NCBI RefSeq assembly: GCF_900240315.1
Contig: NZ_OEPZ01000002.1
Coordinates: forward strand, 496,001-560,000
Reading direction: 5' to 3'
Source: Dorea phocaeensis
GTDB lineage: Bacteria > Bacillota > Clostridia > Lachnospirales > Lachnospiraceae
DNA length: 64,000 bases
Shown here: positions 1 to 8,600 of the stretch, one piece after another
Position numbering within the stretch: position 1 is the stretch's first letter
How the letters are laid out: every line of letters begins with the position of its first letter
Position numbers and translations under genes: made by a program
The notes under the pieces: generated by a model
The model's database searches: none
Seen by the model: the letters and a program-made list of their open reading frames with translations, nothing else
What the model was told of the DNA's origin: nothing

Positions 1-2103
1 TTCGACCGCAACAATGTCTGCACAACCGTGAAGGTTGACAACCTTCCAATCAATGAAGGCGGCCAGTGGGATACCGCAAGCTTCTTATTATTTAACAACG
101 CGGACAACTACATTTCCGTAGGTAAAAAATCCCACAAAGCAGGGATTGCTTCCGTAGAAGAACGAAACGGAACTGCTTCCGAATACGATGGAGACGCCGC
201 ACAAAACGCAGTTTCCAGCGCATACCTCGGATTTATGAAACAAAACGATACCTTAACACTCGCTTACAAGACCGACGGTGAGTGGCAGACAGTAAAAACC
301 TTCGATGACGCTTCCTTCCTCGGATCATGGTTCAGCATTGGATTTGCCGCATGGCACACCAACGACCGTGGCAAAGATGTGACCTTCTCCGACTTTAAGA
401 TCGGAACCTCTGACCAGGGATTCGACGCTGTCTCTGCCGGAACCGCGCTTTCCATCGGCGAATTTACCAATACGGCTCCGACTGTTTCTGACTTGAAATT
501 TGATGGAAACGATCATAAAGTGGGCGAAGAGGTATCCGTAGACTATACATTTGCGGATGCTGACTATAACAGAGAGGGAGCAACACTCTATCAGTGGTCT
601 TACGAAGAAGACAAAGCTACCAAAGAGATCGTCACTACCCAAAAGAAATTCCGTCCTACCACGGCAGGAACACTCACCTGTACCGTTTATCCGGTTGATG
701 AACATGGTACTCCAGGAAAAGAGCCAAAAAGTGTCTCAACCGAAATCGGAAAAGGTACTTTGGACTTAAGTCTCGATCTCCTTCAGGCGAACGGGGTCAA
801 CCTTCTCAAAGACGGCAAACAGGATTATGAACTTCTGATCCCTGCCGATCTTGCCAAAGTAACCCTTGACTATCGCGCACTGATGTCTGGCGAAGGAAAG
901 ACAAAAGTTTCTCTGAACAAAGATGAGGTATCCAAAGCTAACGCAGATTCCCTCATTCTGGATGTTGCAGATAAGGATGTCATTACCCTCACAAGAAGCG
1001 GCGATTCCGCAGAGGATATCACCTATACCATCACGGTAAAAACAGTAGAAAGCAACCTTACGCAGATCCAGAAAATCGAAATGCCAGAAGCTGGTCTTTC
1101 CGTTGACACCTTCGATCAGAACGGTTACACGACAGCAACCAAAGCTGCAGGTTCGTCCTTACTGATCACAGCGGACAAGAACCTGATCGGTCACGTCGAA
1201 GTAAAATGCGGCGCTTATAGAAAAGATGTCCCGCTAACCGAAACGGAAACCGGATATCAGGCTTCTGTCTCCTTTGAAGACGGACTGAACAATTACTATG
1301 TACAGGTATATGGAAAAGACGGCATTACTATGACACAGCACATTTTAAATGTCATCTACTTGTCAGACTTTGTGCCGGACAAACCAGAAGTCTTCTTTAC
1401 CCAGACAATCAAGGAAACCGAACACGGAACGATTACCTCCAGCATTGACGGTGAAGAAATTCCATATGGCGCTTCTGTTACTTACACATTTGCAGCGGAC
1501 GAGGGCTATCACCTGGAAAAAGCTATGGTAAACGGCAGAGAGGTGACCGTAAAAGAGGATGGCACTTATACTATCGACTCCGTATTAAAGGATCTTACCA
1601 TCGAGGCTGTATTCGCTAAAGATAAGACGCCTGAACCTGAATCTTTCACTCAGACGATCAAGAAGAGCGAACACGGAACGATTACTTCCAGCATTGACGG
1701 TGACAAAATCCCAGCTGGTTCTTCTGTCACCTATACATTCACACCGGATAAAGGCTATCATGTAGAAAAAGCTATGGTAAACGGCAAAGATGCGACCTTA
1801 AAAGAAGATGGTACTTATACCATTGAATCCGTATCAAAAGATCTTACTATCGAAGCCGTATTCGCCAAAGATAAGACGCCTGAGCCTGAGAAACCAGGAA
1901 AGCCAAAACCGGAGCAGCCAGGAACTCCGAACAAGCCTGGCAAACCTAATAAACCAGCCGGCCAGAGCAAACCAGGTTCTTCCAGCTCTGAGAATACTGC
2001 AGCAAAAACCGGAGATCCTTCTCCTGTTGTACCGTTCATATGTCTTTTGGGACTGAGCGCAGCTGCAGCTGGCATGGCTTACTACCGGAAAAAGCAAAAA
2101 TAG
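1..2103 (+). CDS. Cell-wall-anchored multidomain surface protein, C-terminal part (5' end outside window)
   Basis: The frame is open from the first base, so the true start lies upstream. About 700 residues are visible. The first ~130 look like a concanavalin/beta-sandwich carbohydrate-binding type domain (a W-F-S-I-G-F-A-A-W-H segment ends it), followed by an Ig-like module starting near 'APTVSDLKFDG', a cadherin-like region, two tandem 83-residue beta-rich repeats, a Pro/Lys/Gly wall-spanning linker and a sorting signal: KTGD, a hydrophobic stretch, then YYRKKQK. The role is therefore extracellular and covalently wall-attached; any catalytic domain is outside the window. The domain style matches surface glycosidases of gut Lachnospiraceae, but the substrate cannot be told. 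A hairpin follows the stop. Confidence 0.85.
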   Translation, partial: FDRNNVCTTVKVDNLPINEGGQWDTASFLLFNNADNYISVGKKSHKAGIASVEERNGTASEYDGDAAQNAVSSAYLGFMKQNDTLTLAYKTDGEWQTVKTFDDASFLGSWFSIGFAAWHTNDRGKDVTFSDFKIGTSDQGFDAVSAGTALSIGEFTNTAPTVSDLKFDGNDHKVGEEVSVDYTFADADYNREGATLYQWSYEEDKATKEIVTTQKKFRPTTAGTLTCTVYPVDEHGTPGKEPKSVSTEIGKGTLDLSLDLLQANGVNLLKDGKQDYELLIPADLAKVTLDYRALMSGEGKTKVSLNKDEVSKANADSLILDVADKDVITLTRSGDSAEDITYTITVKTVESNLTQIQKIEMPEAGLSVDTFDQNGYTTATKAAGSSLLITADKNLIGHVEVKCGAYRKDVPLTETETGYQASVSFEDGLNNYYVQVYGKDGITMTQHILNVIYLSDFVPDKPEVFFTQTIKETEHGTITSSIDGEEIPYGASVTYTFAADEGYHLEKAMVNGREVTVKEDGTYTIDSVLKDLTIEAVFAKDKTPEPESFTQTIKKSEHGTITSSIDGDKIPAGSSVTYTFTPDKGYHVEKAMVNGKDATLKEDGTYTIESVSKDLTIEAVFAKDKTPEPEKPGKPKPEQPGTPNKPGKPNKPAGQSKPGSSSSENTAAKTGDPSPVVPFICLLGLSAAAAGMAYYRKKQK
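1396..1893 (+). repeat. Two tandem 83-codon repeats in the surface protein
   Basis: Two consecutive 249-nt units encode near-identical blocks beginning FTQTIK and containing HGTITSSIDG, a GY-H-EKAMVNG stretch, EDGTYTI and ending DKTPEPE. They resemble the divergent InlB B-repeat (Flg_new_2) class of stalk domains. The differences between copies are scattered single substitutions, as expected for an old duplication. Confidence 0.8.
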
Positions 2104-2137
2104 ATTTTTTCAAAAACAAACGTATAATGAAAAAAAC

Positions 2138-2171
2138 CGGCGGGGCGCTCTTTATAAGAAGCGCCCCGCCG
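2138..2171. terminator. GC-rich hairpin terminator between convergent genes
   Basis: An 11-bp perfect stem (cggcggggcgc / gcgccccgccg). On the minus strand it is followed by a run of T, so it fits best as the end of the decayed minus-strand gene at 2229-2530. It may also end the surface-protein transcript. Confidence 0.7.
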
Positions 2172-2228
2172 AAGTTCTTCATACGGATACAAATATATTC
2201 ATCTTCTATGCTTTTTTATTTGTTCTGT

Positions 2229-2530
2229 CTAGATACGATTTCCCGCGTCGTATCCTTCGCGCATATTGCGATAGCCATTCTTCGTTCTGTTGGCATCTCC
2301 AACCACAACCACTTCACAATCGCAATCTGCAAGTTCGGCTTCCAAAGGATTATAACTTCTTACACCCATAGCATTTACTACCATGTCTACGTGTTTAAAT
2401 TCCACTGCTTCTCCGTCTTTCTCCGCATAAACAGCTCCCTCTTCCACCTTCATCAGCTTGGTTCCGCTAACGATGCCCGTGCCATCGCAACATAATCTGC
2501 TTTTCCATCACGCAGCAACGCTTCTGACAT
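2229..2530 (-). pseudogene. Remnant of an old-yellow-enzyme/NADH:flavin oxidoreductase (2,4-dienoyl-CoA reductase type)
   Basis: Two pieces of one protein family survive in the same orientation but in different frames. Near 2464-2528 the minus strand reads ALLRDGKADYVAMARASLA, typical of the end of the TIM-barrel FMN domain. At 2229-2453 it reads the C-terminal nucleotide-binding region (VDMVVNAMGVRSYNPLE, then VVVGDANRTKNGYRNMREG) up to a stop. Several hundred residues between them and the whole N-terminus are missing, so this is a deletion remnant. Its terminator at 2138-2171 is intact. The family reduces C=C bonds of enoates, steroids or bile-acid intermediates; the original substrate is unknown. 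Confidence 0.75.
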
Positions 2531-2647
2531 ATGGATATGGCCAAACCAGAAGAGCAGGCAGCTGTTGCATGTTTCCTCGCCTCCGATGACGCATCCTACA
2601 TGAGCGGTGAAACCATTTTCAATGTTGGTGGATGGGGAATCTTCTAA
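2531..2647 (+). pseudogene. C-terminal remnant of a short-chain dehydrogenase/reductase
   Basis: A 38-codon plus-strand stretch reads KPEEQAAVACFLASDDASY, then MSGETIFNVGGWGIF and a stop. This is the characteristic C-terminal end of a classical SDR (the 'A..FLASD.ASY.TG..I.VDGG' block). The Rossmann fold and the catalytic S-Y-K part are absent and the flanking sequence belongs to another gene on the opposite strand. It lies 46 nt upstream of the DUF169 gene in the same direction, so the two were probably co-transcribed before the deletion. Confidence 0.75.
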
Positions 2648-2693
2648 AAATTAATATACTGCAAACAATTGTAAACAAAGGAAGGTATTAGCT

Positions 2694-3449
2694 ATGAAGC
2701 GCACAAAACAAGAATGGAAAGAAATTAATGACCGCATCATGTATGGGCTTCGCCCAACACAGTTCCCTGTAGCGATAAAATTTATTAAAACTCAGGAAGA
2801 ATTTGATGCGATCCCAGACATCTGCTACTGTGAGAACAAAGCTTCTGTATGTAAGTTAATCAGTATGGCTGCCTATTTCCAGGAAACTTTCGGTCTTACA
2901 AGAGATCATTTTTCAGGCCCATACTGTGCTATCAACAACGGGTGTATGGCAATTGATCAGGATTACCTTGACGGAAGTATCCTCTACCGCAAACCACCCC
3001 CATGGCACCATGAGCAGGAAGACGCAAAGAAACACATTGCCGAAAATGTAAAACTCCTTCCAGAGACCCCTTACGAAGGTATTGTATGTTCTTCTCTGTC
3101 CAACTGTGATATCGAAGAGGCCGATGTAATCTCTCTGCAGCTTCCTACTCAGGCAGCATTCCATCTGCTCGCTGGATACGTAGAAAATGATTACGAAAAA
3201 CTCTATTTCCCATTCAGTGGTGAATCCAACTGTGCAGACACCTGGATGTACACCATGAAAACAGGAAAACCGGGTGTCTCTTTAGGCTGTCGCGGCGATC
3301 GTGCAACCGGAGCCCTTCAGTTCGGAGAAGTTCGCGTAACGATGACAATCGATGCATTATTGAAAGCATTAGACGGTATGGAAACTGTGGAGAAAAACGG
3401 CATCGGATATCCGTATAATCCAGTTTGTTTATACAAAAACCAGTTCTAA
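2694..3449 (+). CDS. DUF169 family protein
   Basis: The 251-residue product belongs to the DUF169 (COG2043) family, whose biochemical role is not established. Several cysteines are conserved in character (YCENKASVCKL, GPYCAINNGC, CSSLSNCD, a late SLGCRGDR motif), which would suit metal or cofactor binding, though this is inference. There is no signal peptide, so it is cytoplasmic. A strong ribosome binding site (aaggaagg) precedes the ATG at 2694. It follows the SDR remnant and faces the old-yellow-enzyme remnant, suggesting it was part of a reductive pathway for a small organic substrate and is now orphaned. A strong terminator follows. Confidence 0.8.
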   Translation: MKRTKQEWKEINDRIMYGLRPTQFPVAIKFIKTQEEFDAIPDICYCENKASVCKLISMAAYFQETFGLTRDHFSGPYCAINNGCMAIDQDYLDGSILYRKPPPWHHEQEDAKKHIAENVKLLPETPYEGIVCSSLSNCDIEEADVISLQLPTQAAFHLLAGYVENDYEKLYFPFSGESNCADTWMYTMKTGKPGVSLGCRGDRATGALQFGEVRVTMTIDALLKALDGMETVEKNGIGYPYNPVCLYKNQF

Positions 3450-3491
3450 TGCACAAAACTATTAACACTCCTTCTATATTAATATAGGAAG

Positions 3492-3535
3492 AAAGGCGAT
3501 GACCGCAGAAATCCATTCTGCCAGTCATCGCCTTT
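3492..3535. terminator. Bidirectional hairpin terminator
   Basis: A 12-bp stem (aaaggcgatgac / gtcatcgccttt) with an inner gcagaa/ttctgc extension, flanked by A- and T-rich sequence. It serves the DUF169 gene on plus and the Rpn-type gene on minus, which converge here. Confidence 0.85.
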
Positions 3536-3545
3536 TTGAATATTA

Positions 3546-5228
3546 CTAAAGTCCCAGACACACCTTTACCTGTTCGATTTCCATTCCGAGGATCTCCGCA
3601 ACCTCGGCCACACTCTGCAATTTGTCATACAGCCTTCGCACAGAGGCTTTCTCCTTCTCTGCCCATCTTGTTTTCTGATCTTCTAACTGCTGAGTCTTCT
3701 CCTCTAGCTCTGTTTTCTGATCTTCTAACCGCTGTGTTATCACCTCCAGCTCCGCCTTTTTCTCATTCAGCTGTTGCGTCTTTTCGCCTAGCTCCGCCTT
3801 TTTCGCCTCCAACTCTGCCTTTTTCTCATTCAGCTGTTGGTTTCTCTCGCCCAGCTCCACCTTTTTCGCCTCCAACTCCGCCTTCTTCTCGTTCAGCTGT
3901 TGCGTCTTTTCTCCCAGTTCAGCTTTCCTCTCACTCAATTGCTGCTTCTTCTCTTCCAATTCCTCCTTCTTCTTGCTCAGCTCCACCTTCTTCTCTTCCA
4001 ACTCCGCCTTCTTCTCATTCAGCTGTTGGTTTCTCTCTCCTAGCTCCGCCTTCTTCGCCTCCAACTCTTCCTTCTTCTCACTTAGCTCCGCTTTCTTCTT
4101 CCCCAGCTCTGTCTTCTTCTCTTCCAACTCCGCCTTTTTCTCGTTCAGCTGTTGGTTTCTCTCTCCTAGCTCTGCCTTCTTCTCTTCCAACTCTGTCTTC
4201 TTCTTTTCCAATTCCTCCTTCTTCTTGCTCAGCTCCACCTTTTTCGCCTCCAGCTCAGTCTTCTTTTCTTCCAGCTCTTCCTTTTTCTCCCCTAGCTCCG
4301 CTCTCTTTTGTTCAATTTCTTCCTGCATCTCGTCAATCATCAACTGTGTCGTATTCCGATCCAACTCCAACAATTCTTCTGAAAACATCCGCATCACCTC
4401 TTCTACATTACAGCATTGTTGATACGCAGTTTCATACATCGGTCTGAATTGCGGAAATTCCTTAATCAACTCTAGAATCTTTTCCGGATCATCCACACTC
4501 AAAAATGTTAACCACGCATCTTGTTCCGCTTTTATTTTACTTGTATTTTGTGGGAATTTTGACCGATTGTCAAGCGCTTTGCGAAAGATGTCCAAAGGAA
4601 TAAAAAGATATTTCTGAAGAAGATCAAGCTCTAGGTCTGTATTGGATTTCTGCTCGAAATAATGAAGATAATCATTGGGAAAACGATGAAAAATTCTGGG
4701 ACTTTTCTCAAATAGCACAAGCGTATAGACGCCTTTGATATCTTTATACGTGAAGTTCTTTCTCCTGCTGCTTCGGACACGCTTATATTGACGAAGCAGC
4801 AGATCTGCGGAGTAACAAGCGCTTCGTTCTCCGGGAAACAGATAACCGATTTTCTGAATTTCTAAATTCACAATCCCGCCGTCCTCCAGCTGCACCACCA
4901 TATCCATCGTAAGCAGCGAACTTTCATCTGCAATTCGGGATCCGTCCAGCGGAAGCACCTCTAATATCTTCACCCTCGTCCCAAGAAATAATGACAAAAA
5001 TGCTTCTAGACGCTCCGGCGTCGCATCCGGATCAAAAATCTCTTTGAAAAATCCATCATACAGGAACTTGATTCCCCTAACTCCGGTACAAAAGTCCAGA
5101 AATTCCTCTCTTTGTTCCTCCGTCCAGGATTGAAATTCCTCATCCATCGTCCGATTTTCCCTAATCTTCAAAAGAATCGCCTCCCGATCCTGAATCATGG
5201 GAAAATGCTGCTGTAGTTTTGTTTGCAT
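3546..5228 (-). CDS. Rpn/PD-(D/E)XK nuclease-family protein with very long heptad coiled coil
   Basis: The product has 560 residues. Residues ~50-260 form a PDDEXK_2 (Rpn/transposase-related nuclease) domain: FLYDGFFKEIFDP, then the catalytic pattern D109 ... E123-I-Q125. Residues ~300-530 are almost pure heptad repeats built from EKKAELE, AKKVELG, ERNQQLN and EKTQQLN units, giving a very long coiled coil. The last ~30 residues (LQSVAEVAEILGMEIEQV) resemble the helical tail usual in this family. Rpn proteins are DNA endonucleases linked to recombination and mobile DNA; the function here is inferred. The start has a good ribosome binding site (ataaggagg). A candidate promoter lies ~140 nt upstream. 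Confidence 0.85.
   Translation of the reverse strand: MQTKLQQHFPMIQDREAILLKIRENRTMDEEFQSWTEEQREEFLDFCTGVRGIKFLYDGFFKEIFDPDATPERLEAFLSLFLGTRVKILEVLPLDGSRIADESSLLTMDMVVQLEDGGIVNLEIQKIGYLFPGERSACYSADLLLRQYKRVRSSRRKNFTYKDIKGVYTLVLFEKSPRIFHRFPNDYLHYFEQKSNTDLELDLLQKYLFIPLDIFRKALDNRSKFPQNTSKIKAEQDAWLTFLSVDDPEKILELIKEFPQFRPMYETAYQQCCNVEEVMRMFSEELLELDRNTTQLMIDEMQEEIEQKRAELGEKKEELEEKKTELEAKKVELSKKKEELEKKKTELEEKKAELGERNQQLNEKKAELEEKKTELGKKKAELSEKKEELEAKKAELGERNQQLNEKKAELEEKKVELSKKKEELEEKKQQLSERKAELGEKTQQLNEKKAELEAKKVELGERNQQLNEKKAELEAKKAELGEKTQQLNEKKAELEVITQRLEDQKTELEEKTQQLEDQKTRWAEKEKASVRRLYDKLQSVAEVAEILGMEIEQVKVCLGL
3660..4320 (-). repeat. 21-nt coding repeats (heptads; 63-nt super-period) in the Rpn-type gene
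   Basis: The DNA consists of degenerate 21-nt units encoding heptads. In the C-terminal half they group into 63-nt triplets (EKKAELE-AKKxELG-ExxQQLN). The array is likely to change length by slippage or unequal exchange. The serine/proline-rich and phenylalanine-rich open frames on the opposite strand are only shadows of it. Confidence 0.85.
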
Positions 5229-5365
5229 AAACGCACCCTCCTTATCTGCTTACTTAAAATTGTCTTTTCATTACGGGATAATTTTCGATTCTGAATTTCC
5301 GAAATGAGATGCCTTACGGCCTGTAGAATAACTGCAGAATGAGATTTCTGCTGAATGTGAAATAA

Positions 5366-5394
5366 AGTATAGCAAAAAAGTACCTTAAATGCAA
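5366..5394 (-). promoter_or_regulatory. Candidate sigma-A promoter for the Rpn-type gene
   Basis: On the minus strand, -35 TTGCAT (5389-5394) and -10 TATACT (5366-5371) are separated by 17 nt. It would give a leader of about 130 nt before the ATG at 5228. Confidence 0.5.
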
Positions 5395-5471
5395 TCCTGA
5401 ACTTCCCGAAAGAAGAAAAACAGAATTTTCTGAAAGGAGAAAGCACCGCCCAAGCGGCTAGACCAACTAAA

Positions 5472-5528
5472 AAGAGACCGGAACTCCCTTGCAGATGATT
5501 CCCATCCCTAAGGTTTTCCCGGTCTCTT
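5472..5528 (-). terminator. Terminator of the GH2 beta-galactosidase gene
   Basis: A 10-bp stem (aagagaccgg / ccggtctctt) with a 37-nt loop. On the minus strand it is followed by TTTTTAG. Apart from this hairpin and the promoter at 5366-5394, nothing else is seen in the 5229-5630 gap. Confidence 0.7.
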
Positions 5529-5630
5529 CTTACTTTTTCATCCTGCCAAGCCTCTTATGAAGCCCAGCAGCCTATTGTGCTCGCTTTCGCTTTCTCGCAC
5601 ACTTCATGCCTTTTGGCACGTTTTATACGC

Positions 5631-8600
5631 TTACGCGTTTTTCTTGCGGCGGATCATCACTGCGATGACACCTGCTGCTCCGAATGCTAACAATACCAGC
5701 GGAACGATTGGAGATACGTCTCCCGTCTTTGCTACGCCTGGTTTGCCAGCCTGGCCGCTCTGTCCACTCTGGCTTCCAGCCTGTCCGCCCTGTCCGGATC
5801 CTGTACTTCCTCCTGGTCCCGGAGTCGGTGTTACCGGCTTCAGAGCAGTCATTGCTGCATTCAATTCATCTAAGGCCTTCTGAATCTCGTCTTCTGTTGC
5901 CTTGTCATTTCCATAAACCGCTTTTGCACTATTCAATGCATTCTGAAGTTTCTCATAGCTGTCCTTGGTGTAACCATTTGGACCAATGTTCTCCGCCTTT
6001 GCAATTGCCTCACCCAGCTCATCGCGAAGTGATGGTGCATTCTGTACGCTGATTGCAATCTCTGCAGATTTTCCGCCATAGGTTACGGTTACCTTGCTCA
6101 TATCCTCGGTAAGCTTGGTGTCAAGAGACGGCTCAAATGTAAAGTCGTTCTTGGTATCCTCACCGTATGCTACTTCAACAGTTGACAAATCGCTGTTTGC
6201 AAGCATCAGTACCAGACCTGTCGGATCAAAGGTCTCGCCTACTTTGTAGGTTGTCTTTGCCGGTCCTGTCTTAACGGAAATAGTCTCCAATACAACAGGT
6301 GCTTTCTCGATCTCGAAGTTCAGTCTTAACTCTCCAGAATAGTTGGAAATACCAGTTACAACAGCTGTTGCTGTTCCAAAGTCAGTATTGTTCTCATAAG
6401 CTACCTTGTAGTCAACACCATAACGAAGCTTCTCGCCTGTCTCCTTGTTGGTCAGAACAAGCTGTTCTGGCTTCAGGATAACCGGGTTCTCAGCATTCAC
6501 ATATGGAACTACCTGCTTCTCAATCGGAGCTGCTTCTATCTTCGCGCCATCTGCGATATCTGTTGTCTGTTTTACCGTTCTAAGACGAAGCTCAGCAACC
6601 GCCATGTGCTCATCCGCTCCACTATCTGCAACGGTATGAACTCCTGTCAGACGCACATATTTCGCATGGATTGGTTCATTAAATTCTGCCAGCATCCAGC
6701 CTACTTCATCAGTATTCCAGTTGCCTTTGGAAATCTCTGTCCAATCGGTTCCATTGGTACTATACTCTACCAGATATTCAGATACACGTCCATTTCCTCC
6801 ATTTTTTACTCTTGGATAGTAACGAAGTGCATCTAAGGTTACCGCTTCTACATCCTCGTCTGCCACGGACAGTGTAATCCGACGATGCTCAAGCTTTGCC
6901 CCTTCTTTCTTGTCATAGTTTGTATGCCAATGGGTATTCGCTTCTTTATCTTTTACAAGTTCTGCCGGTCCTTCCGTTCCCTGGCCTGCTAAAGCATTTG
7001 CACTTGCTGCTTCTACTCCCATCTTATCGATCGGATAATCTCTGGCATCATCAGCCGGTGCTAATTCTCCATCCTGATCCAGATTGATCACGAATTTATT
7101 TCTCGTCATATGATCTTCGGACTCGATAATCAGCACTTTCCGGTTATCTACCACCGGAAGCTCTGTAACTGCCGCATTTTCAAATGTCTCGTAGGTTACA
7201 TCTGCAATAATTGCCGGTGTATTGTAAGTTCCAGCTTCCAAAGCGGATTCTGGTACTTCTTCTCCATTGACACTTAACTTCGCAAGCTTCGCGCTCTTGT
7301 ATACCGGGTAATCACCCTGAGCCAGTTTCAATTCAATCTCGGTAATTCCGGTACATGGCTTCTTACCGCCACCAAGCTGAACGTCTTTATTCTGAATCTT
7401 AAACTTAATTGCAGTTACCTCAATCGGCTGATCCAGCTTGTATGTATATGGTGTTACATAATCTTTCTCGGTACCGATAACCTCTTTTGCCTCTACCTTC
7501 CTCCAGCCTGGATCTTCAAATCCTGCTGCACTGTTATCGGCAATATAGATCTCTGTCGTACCGGCATCCGGGAATACGATATCGGTATTATTTCTTGCGA
7601 AATGAATGGTAATCTCACCGATTCTCTGAGCGGTATCATAGCCCATAACAATCTGTGCATCTTTGTCACCATTCTTGGACGCTGTCCAGTTAGTCCATGC
7701 AGTCGGATTGGCTCCTCCGCTACCGTTTTCTCCCATCGCTGTCTGACCATCGTTCACCGCTTTTAATGTATCAGACTGCTGCTCTTTTGGAATATCCTGT
7801 TCCAGCCTTGCAGCCTTGTCAGAAACACTTGCTCCTATGGTAACCTTTTCTTTCTGTGCACGAACAGAAGCTGTCACCTGAATCTCCTGCCCCAATACGT
7901 TAGCCTTTCCATTTACAGCAACGATTCCTTCTTTTGCAAAGGCATCTTTCTCTGGAGCTTCCCATTCTACCGGGAAGGCTGCGTCAAGCACTTCTCCATT
8001 TGCCAGTACCGCCGGACGTGTCTCCGGAAGATCCGGTTTCGTTCCCGTTGGAATCGTTACGGAGTAGTTGAGAAGACCGCCGATCTGATCGATCATGGTT
8101 ACATTGACGGATACTTTATGCTTTCCGTCTACCACACCATTGACAACGAAGGATCCGGCTGCTCCGATCTGCTCCTGGCTGATCGCATTCCATACAACCT
8201 CCTTATTCTCTGCACTTCCATCTACATAACGAACTTCGATCTGTTTTGGAAGTTCCGGCACATTACCAACCTTTACATAATAGTGCTTGGACATGAACAG
8301 ACTATCTGCCTGCTTCTGCACCTCTCCGCCTTCACCAGCTGGAGTCGTCGTAATATTCACCGTTGAACTTTCCAGGCCTTTGGCTGTTGCTGTTACCTTA
8401 ATATTTCCTGCCTGCTTGGTAGACTGTACGATTGCCAGCACCTTGCCGCTAAATGCAGTCTTGTTATCTGCTTTATAAGGATCGTGGTCTGGAGAATTTC
8501 CATTGTCCACACCTACTAACACACCGTCTCCTTCTACCTTGAAGGTTACGCGGTCCTTTGCATCCGGCACGATGTTACCTTCTGCATCTGTCACATCTAC

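Noticed and set aside
2229-2647. Functional bile-acid or steroid reductase genes
   Set aside because: Only C-terminal fragments with frame breaks remain; they cannot encode active enzymes.
3660-4320. Regular short repeats resembling a CRISPR array
   Set aside because: The 21-nt units are contiguous, degenerate and in frame with a coiled-coil gene; no spacers and no cas genes.
3536-4447. Long plus-strand open frames rich in Ser/Pro or Ser/Phe
   Set aside because: They mirror the heptad repeats of the minus-strand Rpn-type gene; composition is dictated by GAG/AAG codons on the other strand and there are no translation signals.
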